This document shows positions 6,744 to 13,657 of a stretch of DNA of 20,341 nt, piece after piece. Positions within the stretch are counted from its first letter, which is position 1. Each line of letters begins with the position of its first letter. A program made the translations under genes and the position numbers. The notes beneath the pieces were generated by a model. That model did no database searches, was not told where the DNA came from, and saw only the letters and a list, made by a program, of their open reading frames with translations. The stretch is from positions 1-20,341 of the forward strand of contig DASRPA010000094.1 in assembly GCA_035646635.1 (NCBI GenBank), in the 5' to 3' direction. This DNA is from JACDAL01 sp035646635. GTDB taxonomy: Bacteria > Actinomycetota > CADDZG01 > WHSQ01.

Positions 6744-8480
6744 TCAATACTTCCTTTCGACGGGCTCGTAGCGTCCCATGGTGACGTCCTTGTGAGACAG
6801 CTTGGTGTCTCCATCTGCGGTCTTGGTGATGAACGAGTGCTTGAGCCAGTGAGCGTCCTCGCGCATCTGATGGTCCTCGCGGTAATGTCCGCCGCGGCTC
6901 TCGGTGCGAGCACGCGCTGCGACGACCAGCGCTTCGGCCATGTCGAGCAGGAAGCCCAGCTCAATGTGCTCGACCAGCTCGGTGTTGAAGATCTTGCTGC
7001 GATCCTTTACCCGGCAGACCTCGTAGCGCTTCCGCAGCTCGGTGATCGTCGAGAGAACGGAGCTCAATGAGTCCTCGGTACGCACGACCGAGGCCTTGTC
7101 CATCATCTCGTCCTGGAGCGTCGCCCTGATCGAGGCGGTCGACTCCTCCGACTCGCCATCGCACAGCGCTGCGATCCACTTCTCGGACGCCTTCTCCGCC
7201 CCCTCTGGCAGCGCCGGCAGCGGATGAGTGGAGGCGTAATCGGCCATGGCGAGACCGCCTCGGCGGCCGAACACGACGATGTCCAGGAGCGAGTTCGTGC
7301 CCAGGCGGTTTGCGCCATGAACCGACACGCAGGCGCACTCGCCGGCCGCATAGAAACCCGGCACTATGGCGCCGGTGTGGTCGGCGAGAACCTCGGCTTG
7401 AACGTTGGTCGGTATCCCGCCCATGGCGTAGTGCGCGGTAGGCACGATGGGCACGCCTTCCTTGACGGGATCGACGTCCAGATAGGTGCGGGCGAACTCG
7501 GTGATGTCGGGCAGCTTCTTCTCGATGACTTCGGGATCCACCTCGGTCAAATCGAGCAGGATGCAGTCCTTGTCGGGGCCCGCGCCGCGGCCCTCCTTGA
7601 TCTCGAAGAACACTGCGCGCGACACCATGTCGCGCGGTGCCAGGTCCTTGATGGTGGGAGCGTAGCGCTCCATGAAGCGTTCGCCGTCGCCGTTGCGCAG
7701 GATGCCTCCTTCGCCGCGTGCTGCCTCCGAGAGAAGGATGCCGAGGCGGTAGAGGCCGGTGGGATGGAATTGATAGAACTCCATGTCCTCGAGCGGCAAT
7801 CCCGCGCGGTAGACGACTCCGGGCCCGTCCCCGGTGAGAGTGTGGGCGTTGGAGGTGATCTTGAACATCTTTCCGTAGCCGCCGGTTGCGAACAAGACCG
7901 ACTTGCAGTGAAAGATGTGAAGTTGCCCGGTGGCGAGCTCATAAGCCACGATCCCGCAACAGACGCCGTCTTCCATCACCAGGTCGAGGACGAAGAACTC
8001 GTTGTAGAACTCGACGCCGAACTTGGTGCACTGCTGAAACAGTGTTTGCAGGATCATGTGGCCGGTGCGATCGGCTGCATAACAGGCCCGTTTGACGGGA
8101 GCCTCGCCGTGATTCGAGGTGTGTCCGCCGAAGCGGCGCTGGTCGATCTTCCCCTCGGGCGTCCGGTTGAAGGGCAGACCCATGCGCTCGAGCTCGAGCA
8201 CGGAGTCGACGGCTTCCTTGCACATGATGTCGACCGCGTCCTGGTCGGCGAGGAAGTCCGAGCCCTTGACTGTGTCGAAGGCGTGCCACTCCCACGAGTC
8301 CTCCTCGACGTTGGCGAGGGCCGCGCACATACCTCCCTGAGCGGCCCCGGTGTGGGAGCGGGTGGGGTAGAGCTTGGACACGACCGCAGTCTTGACGCGC
8401 CTTCCCGCCTCCAGCGCGGCGCGCAGGCCGGCCCCCCCGGCACCGACGATCACGGCGTCGTATTCGTGGATCTGTGCCAT
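6744..8480 (-). CDS. sdhA: Succinate dehydrogenase flavoprotein subunit
   Basis: Oxidises succinate to fumarate on covalently bound FAD, as the peripheral head of complex II. The 578-residue protein opens with the dinucleotide-binding motif VGAGGAGLRAAL, followed by SHTGAAQGG, where H43 is the expected covalent FAD attachment. FHPTGLY, SEAARGEGGILRN and the capping-domain to C-terminal segment with GANRLGTNSLLD complete the family signatures, and HYAMGGIPTN is typical of SdhA/FrdA. Length is normal. Its ATG shares a base with the sdhD stop (TGATG), and sdhB follows after 4 nt, so the three are translationally linked. Aerobic SDH rather than fumarate reductase is inferred from the SdhD partner. 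Confidence 0.96.
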   Translation of the reverse strand: MAQIHEYDAVIVGAGGAGLRAALEAGRRVKTAVVSKLYPTRSHTGAAQGGMCAALANVEEDSWEWHAFDTVKGSDFLADQDAVDIMCKEAVDSVLELERMGLPFNRTPEGKIDQRRFGGHTSNHGEAPVKRACYAADRTGHMILQTLFQQCTKFGVEFYNEFFVLDLVMEDGVCCGIVAYELATGQLHIFHCKSVLFATGGYGKMFKITSNAHTLTGDGPGVVYRAGLPLEDMEFYQFHPTGLYRLGILLSEAARGEGGILRNGDGERFMERYAPTIKDLAPRDMVSRAVFFEIKEGRGAGPDKDCILLDLTEVDPEVIEKKLPDITEFARTYLDVDPVKEGVPIVPTAHYAMGGIPTNVQAEVLADHTGAIVPGFYAAGECACVSVHGANRLGTNSLLDIVVFGRRGGLAMADYASTHPLPALPEGAEKASEKWIAALCDGESEESTASIRATLQDEMMDKASVVRTEDSLSSVLSTITELRKRYEVCRVKDRSKIFNTELVEHIELGFLLDMAEALVVAARARTESRGGHYREDHQMREDAHWLKHSFITKTADGDTKLSHKDVTMGRYEPVERKY

Positions 8481-8899
8481 CAGCCCGATACGCCGGCGTC
8501 GAAGGCGACGACCACGGTCGTGCCCATGATCATCAAGATCGCGGTCAGCCCGTAGAGCGTTCCTTTGACCGCCGTCCTGACCCCTGGGGAGTGGATGTAG
8601 TCGTCGATGATGGTGCGCAGACCGTTGACACCGTGAAGCAGAGCGAGCACTAGAAGGACCCAGTCAAACGCCCGCCAGCCGACGTTGGCCCAGCGTTCGG
8701 CGACGAAGTCGAAGCCGACCCTCTCCACCCCCGAGCCGACCAGATGCATGACGTAGAGGTGGATGAGCACCAAGAACAGCAGGATGACCCCCGACACCCG
8801 CATGAAGAACCACCACCACACCTCGGTCGAGGAGGGGCGGCGGCCGGGAGAGAACGCCTTGGGCTTGTGCTTTCGATAGATGTCTTCCACGGTCGCCAT
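8480..8899 (-). CDS. sdhD: Succinate dehydrogenase membrane anchor subunit
   Basis: Anchors complex II and helps form the heme b and quinone sites. The 139-residue protein has three membrane helices: about 32-53 (FFMRVSGVILLFLVLIHLYVMH), 69-90 and 104-127. In helix 2, H-x3-G-x6-D-Y (HGVNGLRTIIDDY) aligns residue for residue with E. coli SdhD, where the His is a heme ligand and the Asp-Tyr contributes to quinone binding. The open frame runs further upstream, but ATG 8899 is chosen because the upstream extension has no SDH features and overlaps the divergent gene; TAGGAT lies 8 nt before it. No sdhC precedes it, which is unusual: sdhC normally comes first. Confidence 0.85.
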   Translation of the reverse strand: MATVEDIYRKHKPKAFSPGRRPSSTEVWWWFFMRVSGVILLFLVLIHLYVMHLVGSGVERVGFDFVAERWANVGWRAFDWVLLVLALLHGVNGLRTIIDDYIHSPGVRTAVKGTLYGLTAILMIMGTTVVVAFDAGVSG

Positions 8900-8907
8900 A
8901 GGCACAA

Positions 8908-8913
8908 ATCCTA
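8908..8913 (-). promoter_or_regulatory. Candidate -10 element TAGGAT of the sdh operon
   Basis: On the minus strand TAGGAT lies 8 nt before the sdhD ATG at 8899. The same hexamer precedes accC (15903-15908). It could instead act as a weak AGGA ribosome binding site; as a -10 it would give a leaderless or nearly leaderless transcript. The sdhD and mutase starts are only 148 nt apart, so the two promoters share this spacer. Confidence 0.35.
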
Positions 8914-9034
8914 ACCGTGGAGTTCGCCGAACGACCACAATGGGTCCGCTCGGGCGCTGCCTCTCGCAAGCGTCCGAAGCAGGGTGGCCCGGATCTCTGG
9001 CGCAGGCGCAAGCGGGGAGCAGACCGGCCGCGGG

Positions 9035-9040
9035 TAGCAT
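9035..9040 (+). promoter_or_regulatory. Candidate -10 element TAGCAT of the mutase operon
   Basis: TAGCAT (TANNNT) ends 7 nt before the GTG at 9048. The only purine-rich stretch, GAGGGG, directly abuts the GTG and is too close to work as a normal ribosome binding site. Together these favour a leaderless GTG-initiated transcript. Confidence 0.35.
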
Positions 9041-9047
9041 CGAGGGG

Positions 9048-10613
9048 GTGAGCGACCAGCGCATCACCGACTCAGGCATCGTCGTCGAGCCCGTGTACGG
9101 ACCCTCCGAGCGGCCGGCGCTCAACCCTCCCGGAGAGTATCCCTACACACGCGGCATCCACCCGGAGATGTATCGCTCCCGGCTGTGGACCATGCGCCAG
9201 TACGCTGGCTTTGGCTCGGCGACACAGACCAACGCTCGCTTTCGTTATCTCTTGAGCGCGGGTCAGACGGGGCTGTCGGTGGCGTTCGACCTGCCCACCC
9301 AGATGGGCTATGACTCCGATCATCCGCTGGCCGAGGCCGAGGTCGGCCGGGTCGGCGTCGCTATCGACTCGCTCGCGGACATGGAGCTGCTGCTCGATGG
9401 GATCCCCTTGGGCGAGGTATCGACGTCAATGACGATCAACTCGACTGCGGCGATCCTGTTGCTGCTTTACGAGCTAGTCGCGGTGAAACAGGGAGTGGAC
9501 GGCGAGCACCTGAGTGGCACGACTCAGAACGACATCTTGAAGGAGTACATCGCCCGCGGCACCTATATCTATCCGCCCAAACCTTCGATGCGGATCGCCA
9601 CCGATCTGTTCTCCTATTGCAAAGATAGGCTGCCTCGCTGGAACACGATCTCGATCTCGGGCTATCACATGCGAGAAGCGGGGTGCACCGCAGTACAGGA
9701 GGTGGCCTTTACGCTCTCCGACGCGATTGCCTACGTCGAGGCCGCGCTCGAGGCGGGGCTCGAAGTGGACGACTTCGGCCCGCGCTTGTCCTTCTTTTTT
9801 GCCTGCCACATGAACTTCTTCGAAGAGGTGGCGAAATTCCGCGCCGCCCGCAGGTTGTGGGCGGAGATCATGAAAGAGCGATTCGGCGCCTCCAACGAGC
9901 GTTCAATGATGCTTCGCTTCCATACGCAGACGGGCGGGGCCACGCTTACCGCGCAGCAGCCGGAGAACAACATCGTGCGGACCGCACTCGAAGCTCTTGC
10001 CGCGGTGCTGGGCGGGACGCAGTCGCTGCACACCAACGCATACGATGAGGCGCTGGCATTGCCCTCTCAGAGATCGGCCATGATTGCGTTGCGCACACAA
10101 CAGGTGATCGCGTTTGAGTCCTCGGTCGTCGACTCGGCCGACCCGCTCGGCGGGTCCTATTTCGTAGAGGCGCTGACCGACGGCATCGAGGAGGAAGCGC
10201 GCGCCTACATCGAGCGCATCGACGAGCTCGGGGGCGCGATCGAGGCCATCGAATCCGGATACACGAAGCGCGAGATCGAAGACTCGGCCTACCGCATCGC
10301 CCGCGAGCTCGAGAGCGGAGGCCGGTCGGTGGTGGGCATGAACAAGTTCCAAGGGGGCGGCGAGGAGACGGTCGAGCTTCAAGAAATGGATCCAGAGCTG
10401 CTCGACGCTCAAAAGGGACGGCTGGCCGATGTCCGAGCCGGCCGGGACGAAGACGCAGTTGGTAAAGCATTGCGAGAGCTCGAGGACGCCGCTCGAGGCA
10501 ACGACAACCTGCTCTACCCAATGAGGGATGCGCTGGCCGCCTACGTCACGCTCGGAGAAGTCTCGGACAGGCTGCGAGACGTGTTCGGCGAGTACCGGCC
10601 GGCGAGCCTGTAG
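9048..10613 (+). CDS. Methylmalonyl-CoA mutase large (alpha) subunit
   Basis: Adenosylcobalamin-dependent rearrangement between methylmalonyl-CoA and succinyl-CoA. The 521-residue protein is a complete substrate-binding barrel (RQYAGFGSA, GLSVAFDLPTQMGYDSDHP, GTTQNDILKEYIARGTYI, SISGYHMREAG, GGTQSLHTNAYDEA). It ends after the helical segment and lacks the B12-binding domain, so it is the two-subunit type and needs a separate small subunit not found here. Active-site residues from Propionibacterium MCM are retained: Y52 (Tyr89), Q160 (Gln197), R170 (Arg207) and H207 (His244). Tyr89/Arg207 are replaced in isobutyryl- and 2-hydroxyisobutyryl-CoA mutases, which argues for methylmalonyl-CoA. GTG 9048 is preferred; the longer frame overlaps sdhD. 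The next gene overlaps the stop (TAGTG). Confidence 0.88.
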   Translation: MSDQRITDSGIVVEPVYGPSERPALNPPGEYPYTRGIHPEMYRSRLWTMRQYAGFGSATQTNARFRYLLSAGQTGLSVAFDLPTQMGYDSDHPLAEAEVGRVGVAIDSLADMELLLDGIPLGEVSTSMTINSTAAILLLLYELVAVKQGVDGEHLSGTTQNDILKEYIARGTYIYPPKPSMRIATDLFSYCKDRLPRWNTISISGYHMREAGCTAVQEVAFTLSDAIAYVEAALEAGLEVDDFGPRLSFFFACHMNFFEEVAKFRAARRLWAEIMKERFGASNERSMMLRFHTQTGGATLTAQQPENNIVRTALEALAAVLGGTQSLHTNAYDEALALPSQRSAMIALRTQQVIAFESSVVDSADPLGGSYFVEALTDGIEEEARAYIERIDELGGAIEAIESGYTKREIEDSAYRIARELESGGRSVVGMNKFQGGGEETVELQEMDPELLDAQKGRLADVRAGRDEDAVGKALRELEDAARGNDNLLYPMRDALAAYVTLGEVSDRLRDVFGEYRPASL

Positions 10614-11281
10614 TGGCCGTCGAGCGTGTGGCGGTGATCGGTGGGACGGGGGCCGAGGGTTTCGGGCTTGCGCTGAGGTGGGCCTCCGCCGGGATGGAGA
10701 TCGTGATCGGCTCCCGCGACCAGGGCCGGGCGGAGGACGCGGCCGCCCGCTTACGAGAGCGGGTCCGGGAGGCGCGGGTCTCCGGGCTGGTGAACGCCGA
10801 GGCGGTCGCCCGCTGCAGCACGGTGGTGGTCGCAGTACCCTTTTCGGGCCAGGCCGCCATCTACAAGTCGCTGGCCTCAGGGCTCAGGGAGGACGCCGTG
10901 GTGGTCGACTGCACGGTCCCGGTCGAGGCCGCGGTTGGGGGCAAGGCGACGCACGTTCTCGGCGTGTGGGAGGGCTCGGCCGCCCAGCTGGCGGCCTCCT
11001 TGATCCCCGAGGGAACAACCTTGTGCGCGGCCTTCCACACCCTCTCGGCCTCTGCTCTGGAGGATCTCGAAAACCCCTTGGACGGCGACGTCCCGGTATG
11101 CGGGCCCAAGGCCGGCAAGGCGGTCGTGCGTGAGCTGGTGGAGGCGATCCCGAGGCTCGGTTTCGTGGACGCGGGGCCGCTGGAGAACGCGCGCGTCGTC
11201 GAGCCGATTACCTCGTTGTTGATCGGCATCAACCGTCGCTACAAGACCGACCGGGCCGGCATCCGCTTCACCGGGCTGTAG
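10613..11281 (+). CDS. npdG: NADPH-dependent F420 reductase
   Basis: Transfers hydride between NADPH and coenzyme F420 in the cytoplasm. The 222-residue protein has an N-terminal NADP-binding fold starting VAVIGGTGAEGFGLALRWA, with GSRDQ after the second strand for the 2'-phosphate. CSTVVVAVPF, VVDCTVPV and AAFHTLSA and the C-terminal ITSLLIGINRRYK complete the Fno/NpdG pattern. Length is typical (about 210-230). The GTG start shares its G with the mutase TAG stop (10611-10615), so translation is coupled. No F420 biosynthesis gene or other F420 enzyme is in the window, but the gene implies that the organism makes F420. Why it is fused into the mutase operon is not obvious. Confidence 0.88.
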   Translation: MAVERVAVIGGTGAEGFGLALRWASAGMEIVIGSRDQGRAEDAAARLRERVREARVSGLVNAEAVARCSTVVVAVPFSGQAAIYKSLASGLREDAVVVDCTVPVEAAVGGKATHVLGVWEGSAAQLAASLIPEGTTLCAAFHTLSASALEDLENPLDGDVPVCGPKAGKAVVRELVEAIPRLGFVDAGPLENARVVEPITSLLIGINRRYKTDRAGIRFTGL

Positions 11282-11302
11282 CGGCCGGGTGCAGTTCTGA
11301 GT

Positions 11303-11351
11303 GAACTTTGTGTCTGTGACCACGCCTGGGGTGGTTGCAGCGACAAAGTTC
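11303..11351. terminator. 49-bp symmetric nested palindrome between convergent genes
   Basis: GAACTTTGT (11303-11311) pairs with ACAAAGTTC (11343-11351). Inside it, CTG/CAG (11314-11316 and 11338-11340) and ACCAC/GTGGT (11319-11323 and 11331-11335) share the same centre at 11327, leaving a 7-nt loop. The whole folds as one long stem with two symmetric internal loops. It lies between npdG (+, ends 11281) and yjbQ (-, ends 11377), so a bidirectional terminator is the simplest role. There is no T-run. A dispersed REP-like repeat is possible. Confidence 0.6.
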
Positions 11352-11376
11352 GACCGTTGCGGCTGCGAACGGGTGG

Positions 11377-11838
11377 CTACTCGCCCAGGACCTTGATGAC
11401 CAGCCGCTTGCTGCGCCGCCCGTCGAACTCGCAGTAGAAGATCGCCTGCCACGGACCGAGGTCGAGCTTTCCCTCGGTCACCGGGACGATGACCTGATGG
11501 TGGACGAGCAGGTTCTTGAGATGGGCGTCGCCGTTGTCCTCGCCGCCGCGATGGTGGCGATAGTCGCCGGGGTCGGGGCTCAATGCCGCCGAAACTTCGC
11601 CGGCCGGCTCCTTCCACGACGGTGGAGCGATCTTGTCGAGCCACTCGAGCACGTCATCCTGAATGCCGGGCTCGTCGTCGTTGATCCATACCCCCGCTGT
11701 GATGTGCATGGCCGAGACCAGCACTAGCCCTTCTGCGATGCCCGACTCCTGGACGGCAGCGGCGACGCCTTCAGTAATGCGGATGAACTCACGCCGCTCT
11801 TTCGTCTTGAAGGTCTTGTAGACCGTATGCGACTTCAT
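11377..11838 (-). CDS. YjbQ/UPF0047 family protein
   Basis: A 153-residue protein of the YjbQ family, small beta-rich trimeric proteins. Some members have been linked to thiamine-phosphate synthase activity, but the physiological role is unsettled. Family blocks in order are VSAMHITAGVWIND, DYRHHRGGEDNGDAHLKN, HHQVIVPVTEGKLDLGPWQ and a closing FYCEFDGRR. The conserved histidines and GDAHLK loop, thought to form a metal or phosphate site, are all present. Length is slightly above the usual 130-140 because of an N-terminal extension. A strong AGGGAGGG lies just before the ATG at 11838. It follows the nucleotidyltransferase gene by 21 nt and is probably cotranscribed with it. Confidence 0.85.
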   Translation of the reverse strand: MKSHTVYKTFKTKERREFIRITEGVAAAVQESGIAEGLVLVSAMHITAGVWINDDEPGIQDDVLEWLDKIAPPSWKEPAGEVSAALSPDPGDYRHHRGGEDNGDAHLKNLLVHHQVIVPVTEGKLDLGPWQAIFYCEFDGRRSKRLVIKVLGE

Positions 11839-11859
11839 GTGCCCTCCCTTTGGTTCGGC

Positions 11860-12663
11860 TCACTCCTTGAGCTTCGCCAGCACCACTGCGCGAGCGTCTT
11901 CGTCGCGCTCCACGCCCCGTTGCTCGAGAAGCGGATCGGCGAGTCTCAGATAGAGATCGACGGTAGCCCGCAGTGCATCCATGACCGCGTTACGCTCGAG
12001 AGCCGGCACCGTGCGCGCGAACAGGGGGGCGAGCTCGCCCACATGCTGCTCGGCCCGGCGTGACCCATAGGGCTTGACTCCAGAAGTCTCGGCTAGGAGC
12101 GCGAACAACACGTTCCCGCGCAGGTACTGCAGCGCATCGAGAGCTTCGTAGAGCTCGCCCCGCAGGATCTTCGAGTGCGTGTACCAGACCCAGGTCCACA
12201 TGCGGACTTCGATCCAGGCGAGATCCACCCCCGCCGCATCCTCGGGGCCACCCAGTGCCACAGCGATGTCGTCGTCCTGTGACCACACCACCCAACTCGG
12301 CATGCCCTCGTTCTTGGCGCTCAACTCGCCGAGACGGACCAGGTAGAAATCAACGTGGATGAGATCGTCGTAGAGCACTATCAGCATGTCGGGATGCCCG
12401 ACGTGCTCTGCGGTGAAACGAGCCACCGGCACGCCGCACGCCTCCACCAGCTCATCTCTGTGCTCGACGGCCTCGTCGTGCAGCTCGTCCCGGGTGACGA
12501 CCTTGAGATCGAGGTCCGAATAAGCGTCGGTGGCCGTCCCCGTCGCCAGCGAGCCCGACACCACCAAGCCGATGACGCCGGGCATGGTCCGGGTGAACGC
12601 ACTCGCGGCCTCGAGCTTCGCGCGGTGCAGCGGCAGGTCGTCGAGTCCGGGAGGCAGATGCAT
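11860..12663 (-). CDS. Nucleotidyltransferase (aminoglycoside adenylyltransferase-like fold)
   Basis: A 267-residue protein with the polymerase-beta-type nucleotidyltransferase signature: G37-S38 and D50/D52 in GSLATGTATDAYSDLDL, and a third carboxylate D105 in IHVDFYLV. The C-terminal half (about 140-267) is helical, as in standalone antibiotic or small-molecule nucleotidyltransferases. It probably transfers a nucleotide to a small molecule; the substrate is unknown and resistance should not be assumed. ATG 12663 is chosen because the added ten residues of the longer GTG 12693 form lack features and TAGGGT lies 8 nt before this ATG. Stop is 21 nt before yjbQ on the same strand. Confidence 0.78.
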   Translation of the reverse strand: MHLPPGLDDLPLHRAKLEAASAFTRTMPGVIGLVVSGSLATGTATDAYSDLDLKVVTRDELHDEAVEHRDELVEACGVPVARFTAEHVGHPDMLIVLYDDLIHVDFYLVRLGELSAKNEGMPSWVVWSQDDDIAVALGGPEDAAGVDLAWIEVRMWTWVWYTHSKILRGELYEALDALQYLRGNVLFALLAETSGVKPYGSRRAEQHVGELAPLFARTVPALERNAVMDALRATVDLYLRLADPLLEQRGVERDEDARAVVLAKLKE

Positions 12664-12671
12664 GGAGCGAG

Positions 12672-12677
12672 ACCCTA
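12672..12677 (-). promoter_or_regulatory. Candidate -10 element TAGGGT of the nucleotidyltransferase-yjbQ unit
   Basis: On the minus strand TAGGGT (TANNNT) is 8 nt before the ATG at 12663. AGGG within it might instead act as a ribosome binding site. It would place transcription start at the ATG, in line with several other unit starts here. Confidence 0.3.
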
Positions 12678-12750
12678 TCGAACCCGCTCTCACATCTGTT
12701 CGGCCCAGGCCCGGCCCCCGATGCCGCCCGCACTCTCTCCGCCCCGTCGA

Positions 12751-12828
12751 CGGTGGTCAAACGTCCTCGGTCCGCATATCACCACCGTTTTAGGGGGTCA
12801 AAAGTCCTCGGTCCGCTTTTTGCCACCG
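12751..12828. repeat. 78-bp dispersed element, copy 2
   Basis: Same length, internal 41-bp period and GGGGGT centre as the copy at 5314-5391, with about 65 of 78 identical positions. The ends CGGTGGTCAAACG and CTTTTTGCCACCG are a degraded version of the 13-bp inverted repeat (10 of 13). The short left stem keeps only the outer seven pairs. It lies between lepB (ends 12871) and the nucleotidyltransferase gene (starts 12663), both on the minus strand, so the element is not limited to convergent junctions. The rest of the 12694-12870 gap shows nothing recognisable. Confidence 0.85.
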
Positions 12829-12870
12829 CTGGCCCCAGGCTTCACATGTGGTTGCAGAACTCGGGTTGAG

Positions 12871-13512
12871 CTACAGTCCTCCCAGGTTCGCGGGCGGCCA
12901 TGCCAGCAGGAACGCCCGGCCCACGACATCTTCGAGCGGCACCGGTCCGATTACGCGGGAGTCCTCGGAGTGGTTGCGGTTGTCGCCCATCACGAACACC
13001 GTTCCTCGCGGCACCAGGCACGCCGTAGCGGAGACGAAAAGGCCCATCCCCCCGCAGGTGCCGCGGGTGATCGTCAGGCTGGTCTTGTCTCTCTCTTTCA
13101 GGTACGGCTCGGTGATCGTGCGACCTTCCACCGTCAGCACGCGCGGCCTTCCTTTGTAGGAGATCGTGTCCCCCGCGACCGCGACCACACGCTTGATGAC
13201 GTAGGTGCGGTCACCTCCCGCCAAGCCCTTGACCAACGCTACAGCCTTGTCCCCCAGGGAGAGCGCGGGGGCCGGGCTGCCGCTTCCGAAGACGAGGACG
13301 TCCTTCCGCTCTGGAGGGTCGAGGCGGTAACCCACTCGCTCGACCAACACGCGATCGCCCTCGTGCAGAGTCGGGAGCATTGACTCGGACGGTATGAAGA
13401 AGGCCTGCACCACGAATGCCTTGAGCAGCAACGCGATCACGAACGCCGCCGACAGCAGCAGCGGCAGCGACACGACTCTGGACGCCCGCGTTCGTGAGGC
13501 CCCTTTCCCCAT
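12871..13512 (-). CDS. lepB: Signal peptidase I
   Basis: Cleaves signal peptides from exported preproteins at the outer face of the cytoplasmic membrane. The 213-residue protein has one N-terminal membrane helix (about 14-36), then PSESMLPTL with nucleophile S44. The general base is K107 in YVIKRVVAVAGD, followed by the family box GDNRNHSEDSR and a final hydrophobic AFLLAWPP segment near the C-terminus. The single membrane helix and size match Gram-positive-type enzymes. A cysteine pair in the LTITRGTCGG...SATACLVP insertion (about 143-166) could form an extracytoplasmic disulfide. It appears to be a single gene; no rplS or rnhB neighbour, the common actinobacterial context, is present. Confidence 0.93.
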   Translation of the reverse strand: MGKGASRTRASRVVSLPLLLSAAFVIALLLKAFVVQAFFIPSESMLPTLHEGDRVLVERVGYRLDPPERKDVLVFGSGSPAPALSLGDKAVALVKGLAGGDRTYVIKRVVAVAGDTISYKGRPRVLTVEGRTITEPYLKERDKTSLTITRGTCGGMGLFVSATACLVPRGTVFVMGDNRNHSEDSRVIGPVPLEDVVGRAFLLAWPPANLGGL

Positions 13513-13592
13513 GACTCTTAGTCTGCCGTCTCCGACGTGAAAAGTGAAGAGGGTCGAACTAGGGCTACGGCCGTCGCGTCTTGAGGGTTCCT

Positions 13593-13619
13593 CCGCCCCG
13601 TTCGGCCAACTTGGGGCGG
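13593..13619 (-). terminator. GC-rich hairpin downstream of the GNAT gene
   Basis: CCGCCCC (13593-13599) pairs with GGGGCGG (13613-13619) around a 13-nt loop, 39 bp beyond the GNAT stop. It would end the accC-GNAT transcript before lepB. There is no T-run, as is common for actinobacterial hairpins, so support is limited to position and stem. Confidence 0.35.
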
Positions 13620-13657
13620 GCTATACGCGCGTTTCGTCCCAAACCTCGGCCTGGGTG

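Noticed and set aside
6740..6964. N-terminal extension of SdhB into sdhA
   Set aside because: The extra 75 residues are low-complexity, unlike SdhB, and overlap the sdhA 3' end; the GTG at 6739 has a good ribosome binding site and gives a normal length.
8880..9047. Longer mutase start upstream of 9048
   Set aside because: The added 56 residues overlap the sdhD start, have no similarity to mutases and would remove the divergent promoter region.
9145..9165. Idea that the mutase has lost the substrate-determining tyrosine, because TRGIH replaces TRGPY
   Set aside because: Counting from the conserved Gln, Arg and His shows that Tyr89 of the Propionibacterium enzyme corresponds to the Tyr in RQYAGF (Y52 here), which is retained. 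The TRGPY tyrosine is a different position.
11860..12663. Labelling the nucleotidyltransferase as an antibiotic-resistance determinant
   Set aside because: Only the general nucleotidyltransferase motif is visible; the flanking housekeeping-type genes and lack of mobile elements give no support for resistance.
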